Assembly (NCBI RefSeq): GCF_005938675.2
Contig: NZ_VCCH02000020.1
Coordinates: forward strand, 43,381-107,380
Direction: 5' to 3'
DNA: 64,000 nt
From: Mycobacterium sp. KBS0706
Lineage (GTDB): Bacteria; Pseudomonadota; Alphaproteobacteria; DSM-16000; Inquilinaceae
Shown one piece after another: positions 36,650 to 45,986 of the stretch (positions are counted from its first letter, which is position 1; each line of letters starts with the position of its first letter). The notes below the pieces were generated by a model. The model was not told the origin of the DNA and did no database searches. It saw only the letters and a list, made by a program, of their open reading frames with translations. The position numbers were made by a program, and so were the translations under genes.

Positions 36650-37279
36650 TCAGCGGAAGCCGACCATCGCCAACGCCCGCTGGACCTTCTCGGCCGGCCA
36701 GCGCTTGACCGCGCCCGGCGGCTCCTTGCGGCTGGTCACCGCCGTCCCCTCGCCGGGGCCGAGCGTCACCGAGCCGGCATCGGTCGAGACCTCGACCGCG
36801 CCGTCGAGGACCAGGACGCCGAAGGCGCCGTCGATCGGGCCGGCGAAGAAGCGGGTGCCGCGCACCCCGAGCGTGGCCACCCCGGTCTCGATGGTGACGC
36901 TGTGGTTGGGCGCCTGCTCGACGCCGCCGCCGACGAACTGGAAGGCGCCCTGCAGCCGGCGCAGCGCCAGGGTGGCGCCGCCATCCGCCCCGCCATAGGC
37001 GAAGCGGTCGACCAGCAGGCGCGCCGCAGGCCCGAGCGTCAGCTCGGTGCCGTCGTCGAGCTTGACCTGCAGCCGCGACTGCGGGCCGGTCCACAGCGTG
37101 TCGTCGAGGAACACCGACGAAGCGGGGTCGAGCAGCCGGTCCTGGCCCTGGTAGAAGGCGCCGGCCGCCGGTTCGAGCCGGTCGACCTGCCCGATCTTAG
37201 GGCGGTCCTGGGCTAGGGCCGCGGCCGGCAGCAGCAGGCAGGCGAAGACCAGCCCCGCGGAGCGTGAACGTCGTGACAT
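36650..37279 (-). CDS. FecR-domain periplasmic protein
   Basis: A 209-residue protein with a signal peptide (ending AAALAQ) and one FecR domain. LFLDDTLWTGPQSRLQ-like start, LDDGTELTLGPAARL and VTIETGVATLGVRGTRFF are its core motifs. It lacks a transmembrane anchor and an adjacent ECF sigma factor, so it is not a classical iron-citrate FecR. It is divergent from a Crp/Fnr regulator and a CHASE2 cyclase. A GGGAG ribosome-binding site precedes the ATG at 37279. Confidence 0.86.
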   Translation of the reverse strand: MSRRSRSAGLVFACLLLPAAALAQDRPKIGQVDRLEPAAGAFYQGQDRLLDPASSVFLDDTLWTGPQSRLQVKLDDGTELTLGPAARLLVDRFAYGGADGGATLALRRLQGAFQFVGGGVEQAPNHSVTIETGVATLGVRGTRFFAGPIDGAFGVLVLDGAVEVSTDAGSVTLGPGEGTAVTSRKEPPGAVKRWPAEKVQRALAMVGFR

Positions 37280-37416
37280 CGCAATCTCCCTTTCCGAGAG
37301 ATCATGGTTCGGGACGGGACCGGCCGGTGTTACCTGGGTCATTGCGCAGCGCGACCGGGCCTTCCCGTGGCGGAAGACAACTCCTATCTTAGCGTAGTCC
37401 AGGCAGGAGAGTGTCA

Positions 37417-38133
37417 GTGGCCAGCGTTTCGCCGGCGGAGAAGCGTCGCCTTCTGTCCGAGACCCCGTTCTTCGCCGCCTTCCCGCCGGCCCAGCGCGAC
37501 GCCCTGGCCGCGCGCCTGAACGAGCGCAGCCACGAGGACGGCGACACCATCTTCCTGCGTGGCGACGAGAGCACCAGCCTGATGATCGTGGCGTCCGGCC
37601 GGGTGGCACTGCGCCTGACCTCGCCGCAGGGGCGCGAGATCCTGCTCGCCATCCTCGAACCGGGCGAGATCTTCGGCGAGATGTCGCTCCTGGACGGTCG
37701 CGGCCGCAGCGCCGATGCCGTAGCCTTCGGCCCGTGCCGACTGCTGAGCCTGGACCGCCGCGACATGCTGCCGGTGCTGCAGGATTCGCCCGAGGCCTGC
37801 ATCCGGCTCCTGGAACTGCTGTCGACCCGGCTGCGGCGCACCAGCGACCAGCTCGAGGGCGTGGCCCTGATGACCCTGCCGTCGCGGCTGGCTCGGCTGC
37901 TGCTGACGCTGAGCGATACCCATGGCGCCCGGCAGAACGCGGAGGGCGAGGTGCTGCTGCCGCTGGCCCTGTCGCAGCGCGACCTCGGCCAGCTGATCGG
38001 CGCCAGCCGCGAGAAGGTCAACCTGCAGCTCGGCCGCTGGTCGGCCGAAGGGTTGCTGCGGCGCCAGGAAGGGGCGCTGGTGATCTGCGACACGGACGGG
38101 CTCGCCGACATCGCCGACGCCGGGGCGCCCTGA
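37417..38133 (+). CDS. Crp/Fnr-family transcriptional regulator
   Basis: A 238-residue regulator with an N-terminal cyclic-nucleotide-binding beta-roll (LEPGEIFGEMSLLDGRGRSA at about residues 80-100) and a C-terminal winged helix (LSQRDLGQLIGASREKVNLQ). The roll keeps the GE.SLLDG..RSA pattern of cAMP-binding members and lacks Fnr cysteines at the N-terminus. A GTG at 37417 has GGAG 7 nt upstream; a GTG at 37411 is too close to it. It is 4 bp from a cyclase gene, so it probably reads that enzyme's product. Confidence 0.88.
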   Translation: MASVSPAEKRRLLSETPFFAAFPPAQRDALAARLNERSHEDGDTIFLRGDESTSLMIVASGRVALRLTSPQGREILLAILEPGEIFGEMSLLDGRGRSADAVAFGPCRLLSLDRRDMLPVLQDSPEACIRLLELLSTRLRRTSDQLEGVALMTLPSRLARLLLTLSDTHGARQNAEGEVLLPLALSQRDLGQLIGASREKVNLQLGRWSAEGLLRRQEGALVICDTDGLADIADAGAP

Positions 38134-38137
38134 CCCG

Positions 38138-40267
38138 ATGCACCGCCTGTGGCGCCGCTTCGGCCCGATCCTGCCCGGGCTCCTGGTCCTGGCCGCGCTG
38201 GTGGCGCTGCGCCTGGCCGACCCGGCACCGATGGCGGCGCTGCGGCTGCAGGGCTTCGACCTGCTGCAGCGGCTGGCGCCGCGCGCCTACGACCCCGACG
38301 TGCCGGTCCGCGTGGTCGCGATCGATGACGAATCGCTGCGCCGGCTCGGGCAGTGGCCCTGGCCGCGCGACCGCCTGGCCCGGCTGGTCGACCGGCTGGC
38401 GCAGGCCGGGGCAGCGACGGTCGTGCTCGACCTTGTCCTGGCCGAGCCGGACCGCGGCGCGCCGGCGCGGATCGGCGAACTGCTGGCCGGCCGCGCCGAC
38501 CCGGCCGTGCTGGCGGCGTTGACCAAGGATCTGCCGGACCCCGATCGCGACCTCGCCGCGGCGCTCGGCCACGTCCCCAGCGTGGTCGCCTTCGCCCCGG
38601 CCGAGGATCCGGGCCGGGCGCCGCTGATCAAGGCCGGCTTCGCCGAGATCGGGCCGGCGCGACAGCGGCTGGACCATCTCGCCTCGGCGGTGCCCAGCCT
38701 GCCGGAATTCGAGGCTGCGGCCGCGGGCAATGGCAGCATCGGCGCGCCGTTCGGCCGCGATGAGGTGCTGCGGCGACTGCCCGCCGTGGCCCGGCTCGGC
38801 GACGCCCTGATCCCGTCGCTCGCGGTCGAGGCGCTGCGGGTCGCCCAGGGCGCCGGCACCGTGACGCTGCGGGCCGCGCCCGACGGCCCGGGGTTGGACG
38901 CGATCCGGATCGGCGAGGTGATCCTGCCGGTGGCACCGGACGGCCAGTTCTGGCTGCAATTCTCGCCGGACACGCCGGCCCGCCAGATGGCGGCGTGGCG
39001 GGTGCTCGACGCCGCCACTCCGGACTCCGAGCTGGCGGCGGCGCTGCGCGGGCGGATCGCGCTGATCGGCGTCACCGCCACCGGCTTCGGCGACACCATG
39101 CTGACGCCGCTGCGCGACCGCATCGCCGGGGTCACCGCCCATGCCGAGGCGCTGGAGCAGATCCTGCTCGGCCACCACCTGACCCGGCCGGCCTGGGCCA
39201 TGGCGCTCGAGATCGGCCTGCTGCTGGTGCTCGGCCTCGCTTTGATCGCGTCCTGGCGGCGGCTGCCGGCGATCGTCTCGGGCGGGCTCGTTGTGCTGGC
39301 CATCGTGCCGATCGCCGCCGGGGCCTTCCTGGCCTATCGGCAGGCCGGGTTGCTGCTCGACCCGACCCTGCCGACGCTCGGCCTGCTGCTGACCCATGGC
39401 GCGGTCGCGGCAACGGCGCAATGGCGGGTCGAGCGCGACCGCCGCGCCATCCGCGCGGCCTTTGCGCAATATCTCGCCCCCGCCCTGGTGGCGCGGCTGG
39501 TGGAGCGTCCGGAGCAACTGCGGCTGGGCGGCGAATGGCGGCAGATGTCGTTCATCTTCACCGACATCGCCGGCTTCACCAGCCTGAGCGAGACGGTGCC
39601 GCCGGACCGGCTTGTGGCGACGCTGAACGCTTATTTCGACGGCATCTGCGGCTGTGTCTTGGAGGCCGGCGGCACCATCGACAAGATGGTGGGCGACGCG
39701 CTGCACGCGATGTTCGGCGCGCCGCTGGACCAGCCCGACCATGCCGAGCGTGCCGTCGCCTGCGCCCTGGCGATCCACCGCTTCGCCACCGGCTTCGCTG
39801 CCGCCCGCCGGGCCGAGGGCATGCCCTTCGGCCGGACCCGGATCGGCGTCGCCACCGGCGGCTCCGTGGTCGGCAATTTCGGCAGCCGCCACCATTTCGA
39901 CTACACCGCCTACAGCGATGCGGTGAACCTGACGGCGCGGCTCGAGAACGCCAACAAGGCGCTGGGCACGCCGCTCTGTGTTTCCGCCGCCACGGCCAAG
40001 GCTTGCCCGGACCGGCAGTTCCGGCCGATCGGGAGGCTGCTGCTGCGCGGCGTCGGCGCCCCGGTCGAAGCGGTGATCCCGGACGAGCTGTGCCCCGCCC
40101 CCGCCGAGGCCTATGCCGCGGCCTTTGCGGCGCTGCGCCGGGGTGAGGCCGGGGCCGCAGTGCTGTTCGCGATGCTGACGGCGGACCATCCGGAGGATCC
40201 GCTGGCACGACTGCACACAAGGCGCCTGTCCGAAGGCGCCAAGGACGACCTGATCGGGATTGACTGA
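38138..40267 (+). CDS. CHASE2-domain adenylate/guanylate cyclase
   Basis: A 709-residue membrane receptor cyclase. Helix 1 is at residues 11-27, an extracytoplasmic CHASE2 sensor runs to about residue 330 (DVPVRVVAIDDESLRRLG, WPWPRDRLARL), three helices follow at about 346-426, and a class III cyclase domain at about 460-640. The catalytic metal Asp is in FIFTDIAGFTSLSE (about 473) and in KMVGDALHAMFG; the base-selecting Lys (TIDKMVGD) and the NxxxR pair (NLTARLEN) suggest it is active and makes cAMP. It is coupled to the Crp-like gene (4-bp gap). Confidence 0.92.
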   Translation: MHRLWRRFGPILPGLLVLAALVALRLADPAPMAALRLQGFDLLQRLAPRAYDPDVPVRVVAIDDESLRRLGQWPWPRDRLARLVDRLAQAGAATVVLDLVLAEPDRGAPARIGELLAGRADPAVLAALTKDLPDPDRDLAAALGHVPSVVAFAPAEDPGRAPLIKAGFAEIGPARQRLDHLASAVPSLPEFEAAAAGNGSIGAPFGRDEVLRRLPAVARLGDALIPSLAVEALRVAQGAGTVTLRAAPDGPGLDAIRIGEVILPVAPDGQFWLQFSPDTPARQMAAWRVLDAATPDSELAAALRGRIALIGVTATGFGDTMLTPLRDRIAGVTAHAEALEQILLGHHLTRPAWAMALEIGLLLVLGLALIASWRRLPAIVSGGLVVLAIVPIAAGAFLAYRQAGLLLDPTLPTLGLLLTHGAVAATAQWRVERDRRAIRAAFAQYLAPALVARLVERPEQLRLGGEWRQMSFIFTDIAGFTSLSETVPPDRLVATLNAYFDGICGCVLEAGGTIDKMVGDALHAMFGAPLDQPDHAERAVACALAIHRFATGFAAARRAEGMPFGRTRIGVATGGSVVGNFGSRHHFDYTAYSDAVNLTARLENANKALGTPLCVSAATAKACPDRQFRPIGRLLLRGVGAPVEAVIPDELCPAPAEAYAAAFAALRRGEAGAAVLFAMLTADHPEDPLARLHTRRLSEGAKDDLIGID

Positions 40268-40271
40268 AAGA

Positions 40272-40472
40272 TCAGCGGCGGCGGCGCGGCAAGCGGATGT
40301 CGACCGTCTGCCGGGTCGGCGCCCACACCGTCCAGCGCGGCGGTTGGGCCACCCAGCGATACGAGATCTGGGTCGGCTGCTCCATGTCGTCGTCCTGCCG
40401 GGCGGCACGACACAGGGCGAGACCGTATAAGAGGGCGAGAACGAGACCGCCGATGAGAGCCGCGAGCATCAT
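40272..40472 (-). CDS. small single-pass membrane protein
   Basis: A 66-residue protein with one N-terminal helix (MLAALIGGLVLALLYGLALC) and a basic C-terminal tail (RLPRRRR) that is probably cytoplasmic or wall-facing. An AGGAGG ribosome-binding site 6 nt upstream of the ATG at 40472 supports expression. No family is recognised. It converges on the cyclase gene 4 bp away. Confidence 0.65.
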   Translation of the reverse strand: MMLAALIGGLVLALLYGLALCRAARQDDDMEQPTQISYRWVAQPPRWTVWAPTRQTVDIRLPRRRR

Positions 40473-40584
40473 CCGTACCTCCTGATCCAGAAACGATCGG
40501 GCAGCCCCGCCGGTTCCCGCGCGGACGGAGGCAGGCGCAAACGTCGCAAGCGGCGTATGCTGCGGATCGGAATTGAGAGGAGGC

Positions 40585-40658
40585 TGGCTGGGGCGCTAGG
40601 ATTCGAACCTAGGATGGCGGGACCAAAACCCGCTGCCTTACCGCTTGGCTACGCCCCA
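40585..40658 (-). tRNA. tRNA-Gln (anticodon TTG)
   Basis: A 74-nt minus-strand cloverleaf: acceptor TGGGGCG/CGCCCCA, discriminator G, encoded CCA, anticodon stem GCGGG/CCCGC with loop TTTTGGT (anticodon TTG), and T-loop TTCGAAT. It reads CAA, and CAG by wobble. Confidence 0.96.
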
Positions 40659-40796
40659 ATCGACGGGCGGGATAGATAGCTCAGCCGTTGCAGCATCGCA
40701 ACCGCGCGTTGTCGCCCCGGTTCCGGCATAATAGAAGACTAATCGCGTATGCGGGGGCAGCGCGGATCACGGCTAACGGTCGAGGCAGGTCACGGC

Positions 40797-43019
40797 ATGA
40801 GCGGCGAACGGCCCCAGGACGACTCCTTGCAGTTTCCGGCGCAGACCGCGCCCGAGACACAAGACGAGGCTCGGCTCAACGCGTTGAACGACAGCGTGAT
40901 GCAACTGCAGCAGGAGTTGCGCAACGCCCGCGGCGAGATCGACACGCTGCACGAGCGGCTGGCCGAGACGGCGGCGGCGCAGCCGCGTCGCGGCGGGCTG
41001 TTCGGCTGGGTCGCGGCGGCGCTGATCGCCGTTCTCGGCGTTGGCGGCATCGCTCTGATGGGCTTCGGCTCGCGCGAGCCGGCGGCACGTGAACCGTCAT
41101 CCGCACCGGCAGTAACGCCGGCGCCGACCGCAGCCAGCCCGAACCCTGCCCCCGCGCCGACCGCTTCCCCCGCCCCGATCCTTCCCGCCGCGGCGATACC
41201 ACCCGAAACCGCCGCTCCCGCCCCGGCATCGCCGTCGGCGGAACCGGCGACCATGGCACAGATCGGCACGACGACCGCTCCGGAACCCACAGCCCCGGCG
41301 GCAACGCCGCCGTCGCCGCAGGCCGAGACACCGGTGGCAGCGGCTGCGCAGCCCGACGCAGACGCCCCGACGACGCCGGCTTCGGAACCGCAGGCGGCCC
41401 CGGCGGCGGCTCCGCCGGACACCGGATCAGGCACTGCCCCCGCGCCGCAGGCCGATTTGGCCGCGACACCGCCGGCTGCGGAGAGCCAGCCCCCGGCCGC
41501 GCCCGCGGCATCGCCGGACCAGGCCGCCACGTCCGACAATCCGGCGGCGCAGGCACCGCTGCCCAATGATGCCTCGGCCGAGCTGCGCGCCCTGGCCCGC
41601 CGGGCAATCGCGGGCTCTCCCGACGCCGAGCACGATCTCGGCACCTTCTACGCCCTCGGCCTACAAGTGCCGCGCAGCTTCGAGCGGGCCGCCTACTGGT
41701 ATCGCAAGGCCGCCGACCACGGCGTCACCAACGCCGCCTACAATCTCGGCGTGCTGCTGGAGCGGGGCCTCGGCATGGCGCAGGATTCGGTGACGGCAAC
41801 GACCTATTTCCGCAAGGCGGCCGAGGCCGGCCACCCCGACTCGCAGAACGCGCTCGGCCTGGCCTATCTCAACGGCAGCGGCGTCACCCGCGACCCGGCC
41901 GAGGCGCTGAAATGGTTCCGCCAGGCCAGCGCCAACGGCAATCCGCGCGGCGCCTACAACATGGGCCGGCTGTACGAGACCGGCGCGGTCGGCGCCCCCG
42001 ACCCGCGCACCGCCGCCGGCTGGTACCGGGTCGCCGCCGATGCCGGCAGCTCCGACGCCAAGACGGCGCTGGCCCGACTGCAGGACGCCGCCCCGCGCAA
42101 CGGCTTCGTCACCCTGGATCCGGACGCGACGGTCGCGGCGCTGGCCGAGCCCTCCCCCGCCGACGCCAGCGCCGACCAGGCCCTGGGAGCGTTGGCGTCC
42201 CAGCTCACCCCGCCGGAAGCGGCAGCAAGCGCACCAGCGGAGGCGCCGCCGGCGGCCATCGCCGAGGCCCCGATCCAGCCCCCGATCCCCGGCCAGCGCC
42301 CGACGCCGCCGGCCGAGCCGGCCGCGGCCCCGGCGGTTGAGACCGCGACGGCGCCGGCGGCCGCGCCCGAGAGTACGGCCCCCGTCACGACCCAGCCGGC
42401 CGGGGCGACGGCGGCGGCAGATGCGGCTCCCGCCACCCCGGTGCCGGGCCGCCGCCCGACCGCGCCGGGAACGACCGGGACGGCCGCGGCGGAGCAGACC
42501 GCCGCGGCAACGCCAGTGGAGCCACCGGCAGCGGAGCAATCGGCCGCGCCGGAAGGCCGGGCTCCGGGCTCGCCGCCGTCCACCGCCCGGCAGCCCCGGC
42601 CGGAGCCGGTAGCGCCCGCCGCGGAGGCGTCGACGACCCCCGAGGATTCGGCCAGGGCCCCCGGCTCGCCGCCTCGGCGCAGCATGCTCGCGCAACCGGC
42701 ACAGCCGCCGCGGCAGGTCGCCACGGCCCCCGCGACGGCTGCCCCTGTCGCTCCTGCGGCCCCGGCCGCGCCGGCCGCCGCGGAGGGCCAGCCGGCGGGC
42801 GACGCGCAGGTCCGGGAGATCCAGCAGTTGCTGACGATGATGAACTTCGATGCCGGCCCGGCGGACGGACAGCTCGGCGGTAAGACCCGGAACGCCATCG
42901 GCGCCTTCCAGCGGCAGCGGAAGCTGCCGGTCACCAACCGGCCATCGCCGGCGCTGCTGGAGGCGCTGCGCAGCGCGGCCGGGGCCGAGACGCCGGACTG
43001 GACCCCGGGGCATTTCTGA
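40797..43019 (+). CDS. membrane-anchored Sel1-repeat / peptidoglycan-binding protein
   Basis: A 740-residue bitopic protein. A coiled-coil segment (residues about 30-60, LNALNDSVMQLQQELRNARGE) precedes one helix (LFGWVAAALIAVLGVGGIAL, about 69-88). A long Pro/Ala/Thr linker leads to four Sel1/TPR-like repeats at about 265-425 (AAYWYRKAADHGVTNAAYNL, ALKWFRQASANGNPRGAYNM). A second Pro/Ala-rich linker ends in a C-terminal peptidoglycan-binding domain (REIQQLLTMMNFDAGPADGQ, residues about 675-735). The linkers could span the periplasm to the wall. The layout resembles PodJ-type polarity factors, but the name is not justified. Confidence 0.83.
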   Translation: MSGERPQDDSLQFPAQTAPETQDEARLNALNDSVMQLQQELRNARGEIDTLHERLAETAAAQPRRGGLFGWVAAALIAVLGVGGIALMGFGSREPAAREPSSAPAVTPAPTAASPNPAPAPTASPAPILPAAAIPPETAAPAPASPSAEPATMAQIGTTTAPEPTAPAATPPSPQAETPVAAAAQPDADAPTTPASEPQAAPAAAPPDTGSGTAPAPQADLAATPPAAESQPPAAPAASPDQAATSDNPAAQAPLPNDASAELRALARRAIAGSPDAEHDLGTFYALGLQVPRSFERAAYWYRKAADHGVTNAAYNLGVLLERGLGMAQDSVTATTYFRKAAEAGHPDSQNALGLAYLNGSGVTRDPAEALKWFRQASANGNPRGAYNMGRLYETGAVGAPDPRTAAGWYRVAADAGSSDAKTALARLQDAAPRNGFVTLDPDATVAALAEPSPADASADQALGALASQLTPPEAAASAPAEAPPAAIAEAPIQPPIPGQRPTPPAEPAAAPAVETATAPAAAPESTAPVTTQPAGATAAADAAPATPVPGRRPTAPGTTGTAAAEQTAAATPVEPPAAEQSAAPEGRAPGSPPSTARQPRPEPVAPAAEASTTPEDSARAPGSPPRRSMLAQPAQPPRQVATAPATAAPVAPAAPAAPAAAEGQPAGDAQVREIQQLLTMMNFDAGPADGQLGGKTRNAIGAFQRQRKLPVTNRPSPALLEALRSAAGAETPDWTPGHF

Positions 43020-43081
43020 CAACAATCGCCATCGGAGACGGCCGGGCGATTCGGCCGGGCACGAAGCGGGAAGGCAAGGCG

Positions 43082-43957
43082 ATGGGTCAGGACGCGGTGT
43101 GCATCTGGGCGGCCGGGACGACGCTGGGCGAAGGGGCGCTGTGGCTGGCCGAGGAGCAGGCGCTGTACTGGGTCGATATCCTGCAGCCGCGGGTCCTGCG
43201 CCTCGACCCGGCGACCGGGGCGCAGGCGGAGTGGCCGATGCCGGAGCCGATCGGCTTCATCGCGCCGCGCCGGCGCGGCGGGCTGGTGGCTGGGCTGCGC
43301 AGCGGCTTCCACCTGGTCGACCTGCCCGAGGGCCGGGTCACCCCGATCGGCAATCCGGAGCCGGACCGACCCGGCAACCGCTTCAACGACGGCAAGGTCG
43401 ACCCGATGGGCCGGCTGTGGGCCGGGACCGTGGAGTTCGGCTGCACCGAGCCGACCGGTGCCTTCTATCGCCTCGATCCCGACCATCGCTGGCACCGCAT
43501 GGATGACGGCTACATCGTCACCAACGGCCCCGCCTTCTCGCCCGACGGCGGGATCCTGTACGAGGCGGATTCGGACCGGCGGGTCGTCTACGCCTACGAC
43601 CTCGACCTGACCGGCGGCGCGATCTCCAACCGCCGGCCCTTCGTGATCTTCGCCGAGGATGACGGCGTGCCGGACGGCATGACGGTCGACCGCGACGGCC
43701 ATCTGTGGGTGGCGCACTGGGGCGGGTCGCGGGTCAGCCGCTTCCACCCCGACGGCACGCTGGACCGCGCCATCGCCATCCCGGCGCCGCATGTCACCAG
43801 CTGCACCTTCGGCGGCCCCGGCCTGACCACGCTCTATGTCACCACCGCCCGGACCGGGATGTCGGAGGCGGCGCTGCGCCAGCACCCGCTGGCGGGAGGG
43901 CTGTTCGCGATCGAGGACGCCGGCCGCGGCCTGCCGGGCAGCCACTTCGCGGGCTAA
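43082..43957 (+). CDS. SMP-30/gluconolactonase-family lactone hydrolase
   Basis: A 291-residue six-bladed propeller that binds one divalent metal and opens sugar lactones. The metal Glu is in TLGEGALWLAEEQALYWVDI (residue about 17), the Asn/Asp ligands in RFNDGKVDPMGRLWAGT, NGPAFSPDGGILYEADS and DGVPDGMTVDRDGHLWVA. The sugar is unknown. It converges with the oxidoreductase operon, with stops overlapping by 3 bp. Confidence 0.92.
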   Translation: MGQDAVCIWAAGTTLGEGALWLAEEQALYWVDILQPRVLRLDPATGAQAEWPMPEPIGFIAPRRRGGLVAGLRSGFHLVDLPEGRVTPIGNPEPDRPGNRFNDGKVDPMGRLWAGTVEFGCTEPTGAFYRLDPDHRWHRMDDGYIVTNGPAFSPDGGILYEADSDRRVVYAYDLDLTGGAISNRRPFVIFAEDDGVPDGMTVDRDGHLWVAHWGGSRVSRFHPDGTLDRAIAIPAPHVTSCTFGGPGLTTLYVTTARTGMSEAALRQHPLAGGLFAIEDAGRGLPGSHFAG

Positions 43958-45240
43958 AGCCCCCCGTCGTTCATCCGGTACCAGGTGATGACGGCGGAGA
44001 CGTAGAGCCGGTGCAGGGCGTGCAGCGGCAATGGTTGGATCGGCACGGGCGGCAGCGGCAGCGCCTCTGCGTCGCCGGTGGCGACGTACTCGGCCATCGC
44101 CCGGCCCATCGCCGTCTGCAGCCCGACGCCGCGGCCCTGGCAGCCGATGTCGACCAAGAGGCCCGGCGCCGGCTCGTGCAGATGCGGCAGGTAGTCCCGC
44201 GTGACCGCGACCCGGCCGCACCAGCGATGCTCGAAGGCGATGCCGGCGAGCTGCGGGAACAGCTTGCCGACGACACGCTCGAGATGCGCCCAGTCGGAGG
44301 CGCCCTTCGGTTCGCGGAACGGGCCGCGTCCGCCCATCAGCAGCCGGCCCTGATGGTCGAGCCGGAAGTAGAGCAAGAGCTTGCGGGTGTCGGAGCTGAC
44401 TTGGCCGCCGGGCAGCACCGTCTCGCGCTCGCGGTCGGTCAGCGGCCGGGTCGCCACCTGGAAGGAGTTGGCGGCGATGATGGTCTGCTCCAGCCGCGGC
44501 CACAGCCCGCGGGTGTAGCCGTTGGTGCAGAGCAGGACGCGATCGGCGGTCACCGTGGCGCCGCCGGCCGTGCGCAGCCTCCAGCGCCCCTCCGCCCGGT
44601 CGAGCGCGGTGACCGGCCTGCCGGTGTGGATCGCGGCCCCGGCCTTGAGCGCCGCCCGGGCCAGGCCGCGGGCGTAGTCGAGCGGCTGGATGCCGCCGCC
44701 CCGCTCGTCGAGCCAGCCGCCGAGATAGCGGTCGGTGCCCAACGCCTGCCCGATCGCCGCCCTGTCCAGCGGCCGCACCGGCGCCCCCAGGCGGGCCCAT
44801 TGCGCCGCCCGCGCCTCGCCCTCGGCCAGGCCCTCGGGCGAATGGGCGCCCTGGATCCAGCCGGCGCGCCGGTGCGGCACATCCATGCCGTGGCGTTCGA
44901 TCAGGCCGAACACCAAGTCGGCCGTGCCGCCGCCGAACTCGGCCAGCCGGCCGCCGCGCTCGGCCCCGAACATCGCAACCAGCGCGTCCGGATCGTGCTT
45001 CAGCCCCGGGATGACCTGGCCGCCGTTGCGGCCGGAGCCGCCGAAGCCGATCTGCTTCGCTTCCAGCACCACCGGCTGCACGCCGTGCTCGGCCAGGTGC
45101 AGCGCCGCCGACAGCCCGGCATAGCCGCCGCCGATGATGGCGACATCCGCCGTGAGCGACGTGTCGAGCGGCGGCGTCTCGGGCGCGGGCGCCGCGGTGG
45201 CGGCCCAGAGCGAGGGTTCGAGCGGAAAGAAATCGGCCAC
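43954..45240 (-). CDS. FAD-dependent amine oxidoreductase (PuuB/DadA-like)
   Basis: A 428-residue DAO-fold flavoprotein. The FAD Rossmann motif is VAIIGGGYAGLSAALHLAEHG (residues about 33-53), then GFGGSGRNGGQVIPGL, which is typical of gamma-glutamylputrescine oxidase PuuB and related enzymes, and a C-terminal GLLVDIGCQGRGVGLQTAMG. It oxidatively deaminates an amine or amino acid. It is the last gene of an operon with an amino-acid-type ABC importer and faces an XRE-cupin regulator, so its substrate is probably the imported compound. Confidence 0.88.
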   Translation of the reverse strand: MADFFPLEPSLWAATAAPAPETPPLDTSLTADVAIIGGGYAGLSAALHLAEHGVQPVVLEAKQIGFGGSGRNGGQVIPGLKHDPDALVAMFGAERGGRLAEFGGGTADLVFGLIERHGMDVPHRRAGWIQGAHSPEGLAEGEARAAQWARLGAPVRPLDRAAIGQALGTDRYLGGWLDERGGGIQPLDYARGLARAALKAGAAIHTGRPVTALDRAEGRWRLRTAGGATVTADRVLLCTNGYTRGLWPRLEQTIIAANSFQVATRPLTDRERETVLPGGQVSSDTRKLLLYFRLDHQGRLLMGGRGPFREPKGASDWAHLERVVGKLFPQLAGIAFEHRWCGRVAVTRDYLPHLHEPAPGLLVDIGCQGRGVGLQTAMGRAMAEYVATGDAEALPLPPVPIQPLPLHALHRLYVSAVITWYRMNDGGL

Positions 45241-45254
45241 GTCTCGCCTCGATG

Positions 45255-45986
45255 TCAGAGCGGGTGGAGCACCCGGCGCAGGAAGTCCTGGGTACGCGGA
45301 TGGCTCGGCTGGGTCAGCACCGTCTTCGCCGGCCCCTGCTCGACGATCACGCCGCCGTCGATGAACAGCACCCGGTCGGCGACCTCGCGGGCGAAGCCCA
45401 TCTCATGGGTGACCACGACCATGGTCATGCCGTCCTCGGCCAGTCCGCGCATCACCGCCAGCACCTCGCCCACCAGCTCGGGGTCGAGGGCCGAGGTCGG
45501 CTCGTCGAACAGGATCGCCTGCGGCTGCATCGCCAGGGCCCGGGCGATGGCGACGCGCTGCTGCTGCCCGCCGGACAACTGGGACGGCCTGGCCTCGGCC
45601 TTGTCGGCCAGGCCGACCCGGGCCAGCAGCGCCCGGCCACGCTCCGCCGCCTCGGCCCGCGGCTGCCGCTTCACGAAGACCGGGCCTTCGATCACGTTCT
45701 CCAGCACCGTGCGGTGCGGGAACAGGTTGAAGCGCTGGAACACCATCGAGACCCGGGTGCGAATCTCGACGATCGACCGCGCAGACCGGTCGACCCGCCG
45801 GCCCTCGACCGTGATCTCGCCGGCCTCGTACGTCTCCAGCCCGTTGATGCAGCGCAGGATGGTCGATTTGCCGGAGCCGGAGGGGCCGATGACGCAGACC
45901 ACCTCGCCCTTGGCCACCGAGGTGTCGATGCCCTTCAGCACCTCGACTGCACCAAACCGCTTGCGGACGCCCTTGAGCTCGATCAC
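45255..45986 (-). CDS. polar amino-acid ABC transporter ATPase
   Basis: A 243-residue ATPase of the GlnQ/HisP type. Walker A is GPSGSGKST, the Q-loop [17 protein letters not shown], the signature [15 protein letters not shown], Walker [14 protein letters not shown] and the H-loop VVTHEMGFA. The GTG start at 45986 overlaps the permease stop (GTGA). It energises the adjacent permease. Confidence 0.95.
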   Translation of the reverse strand: MIELKGVRKRFGAVEVLKGIDTSVAKGEVVCVIGPSGSGKSTILRCINGLETYEAGEITVEGRRVDRSARSIVEIRTRVSMVFQRFNLFPHRTVLENVIEGPVFVKRQPRAEAAERGRALLARVGLADKAEARPSQLSGGQQQRVAIARALAMQPQAILFDEPTSALDPELVGEVLAVMRGLAEDGMTMVVVTHEMGFAREVADRVLFIDGGVIVEQGPAKTVLTQPSHPRTQDFLRRVLHPL

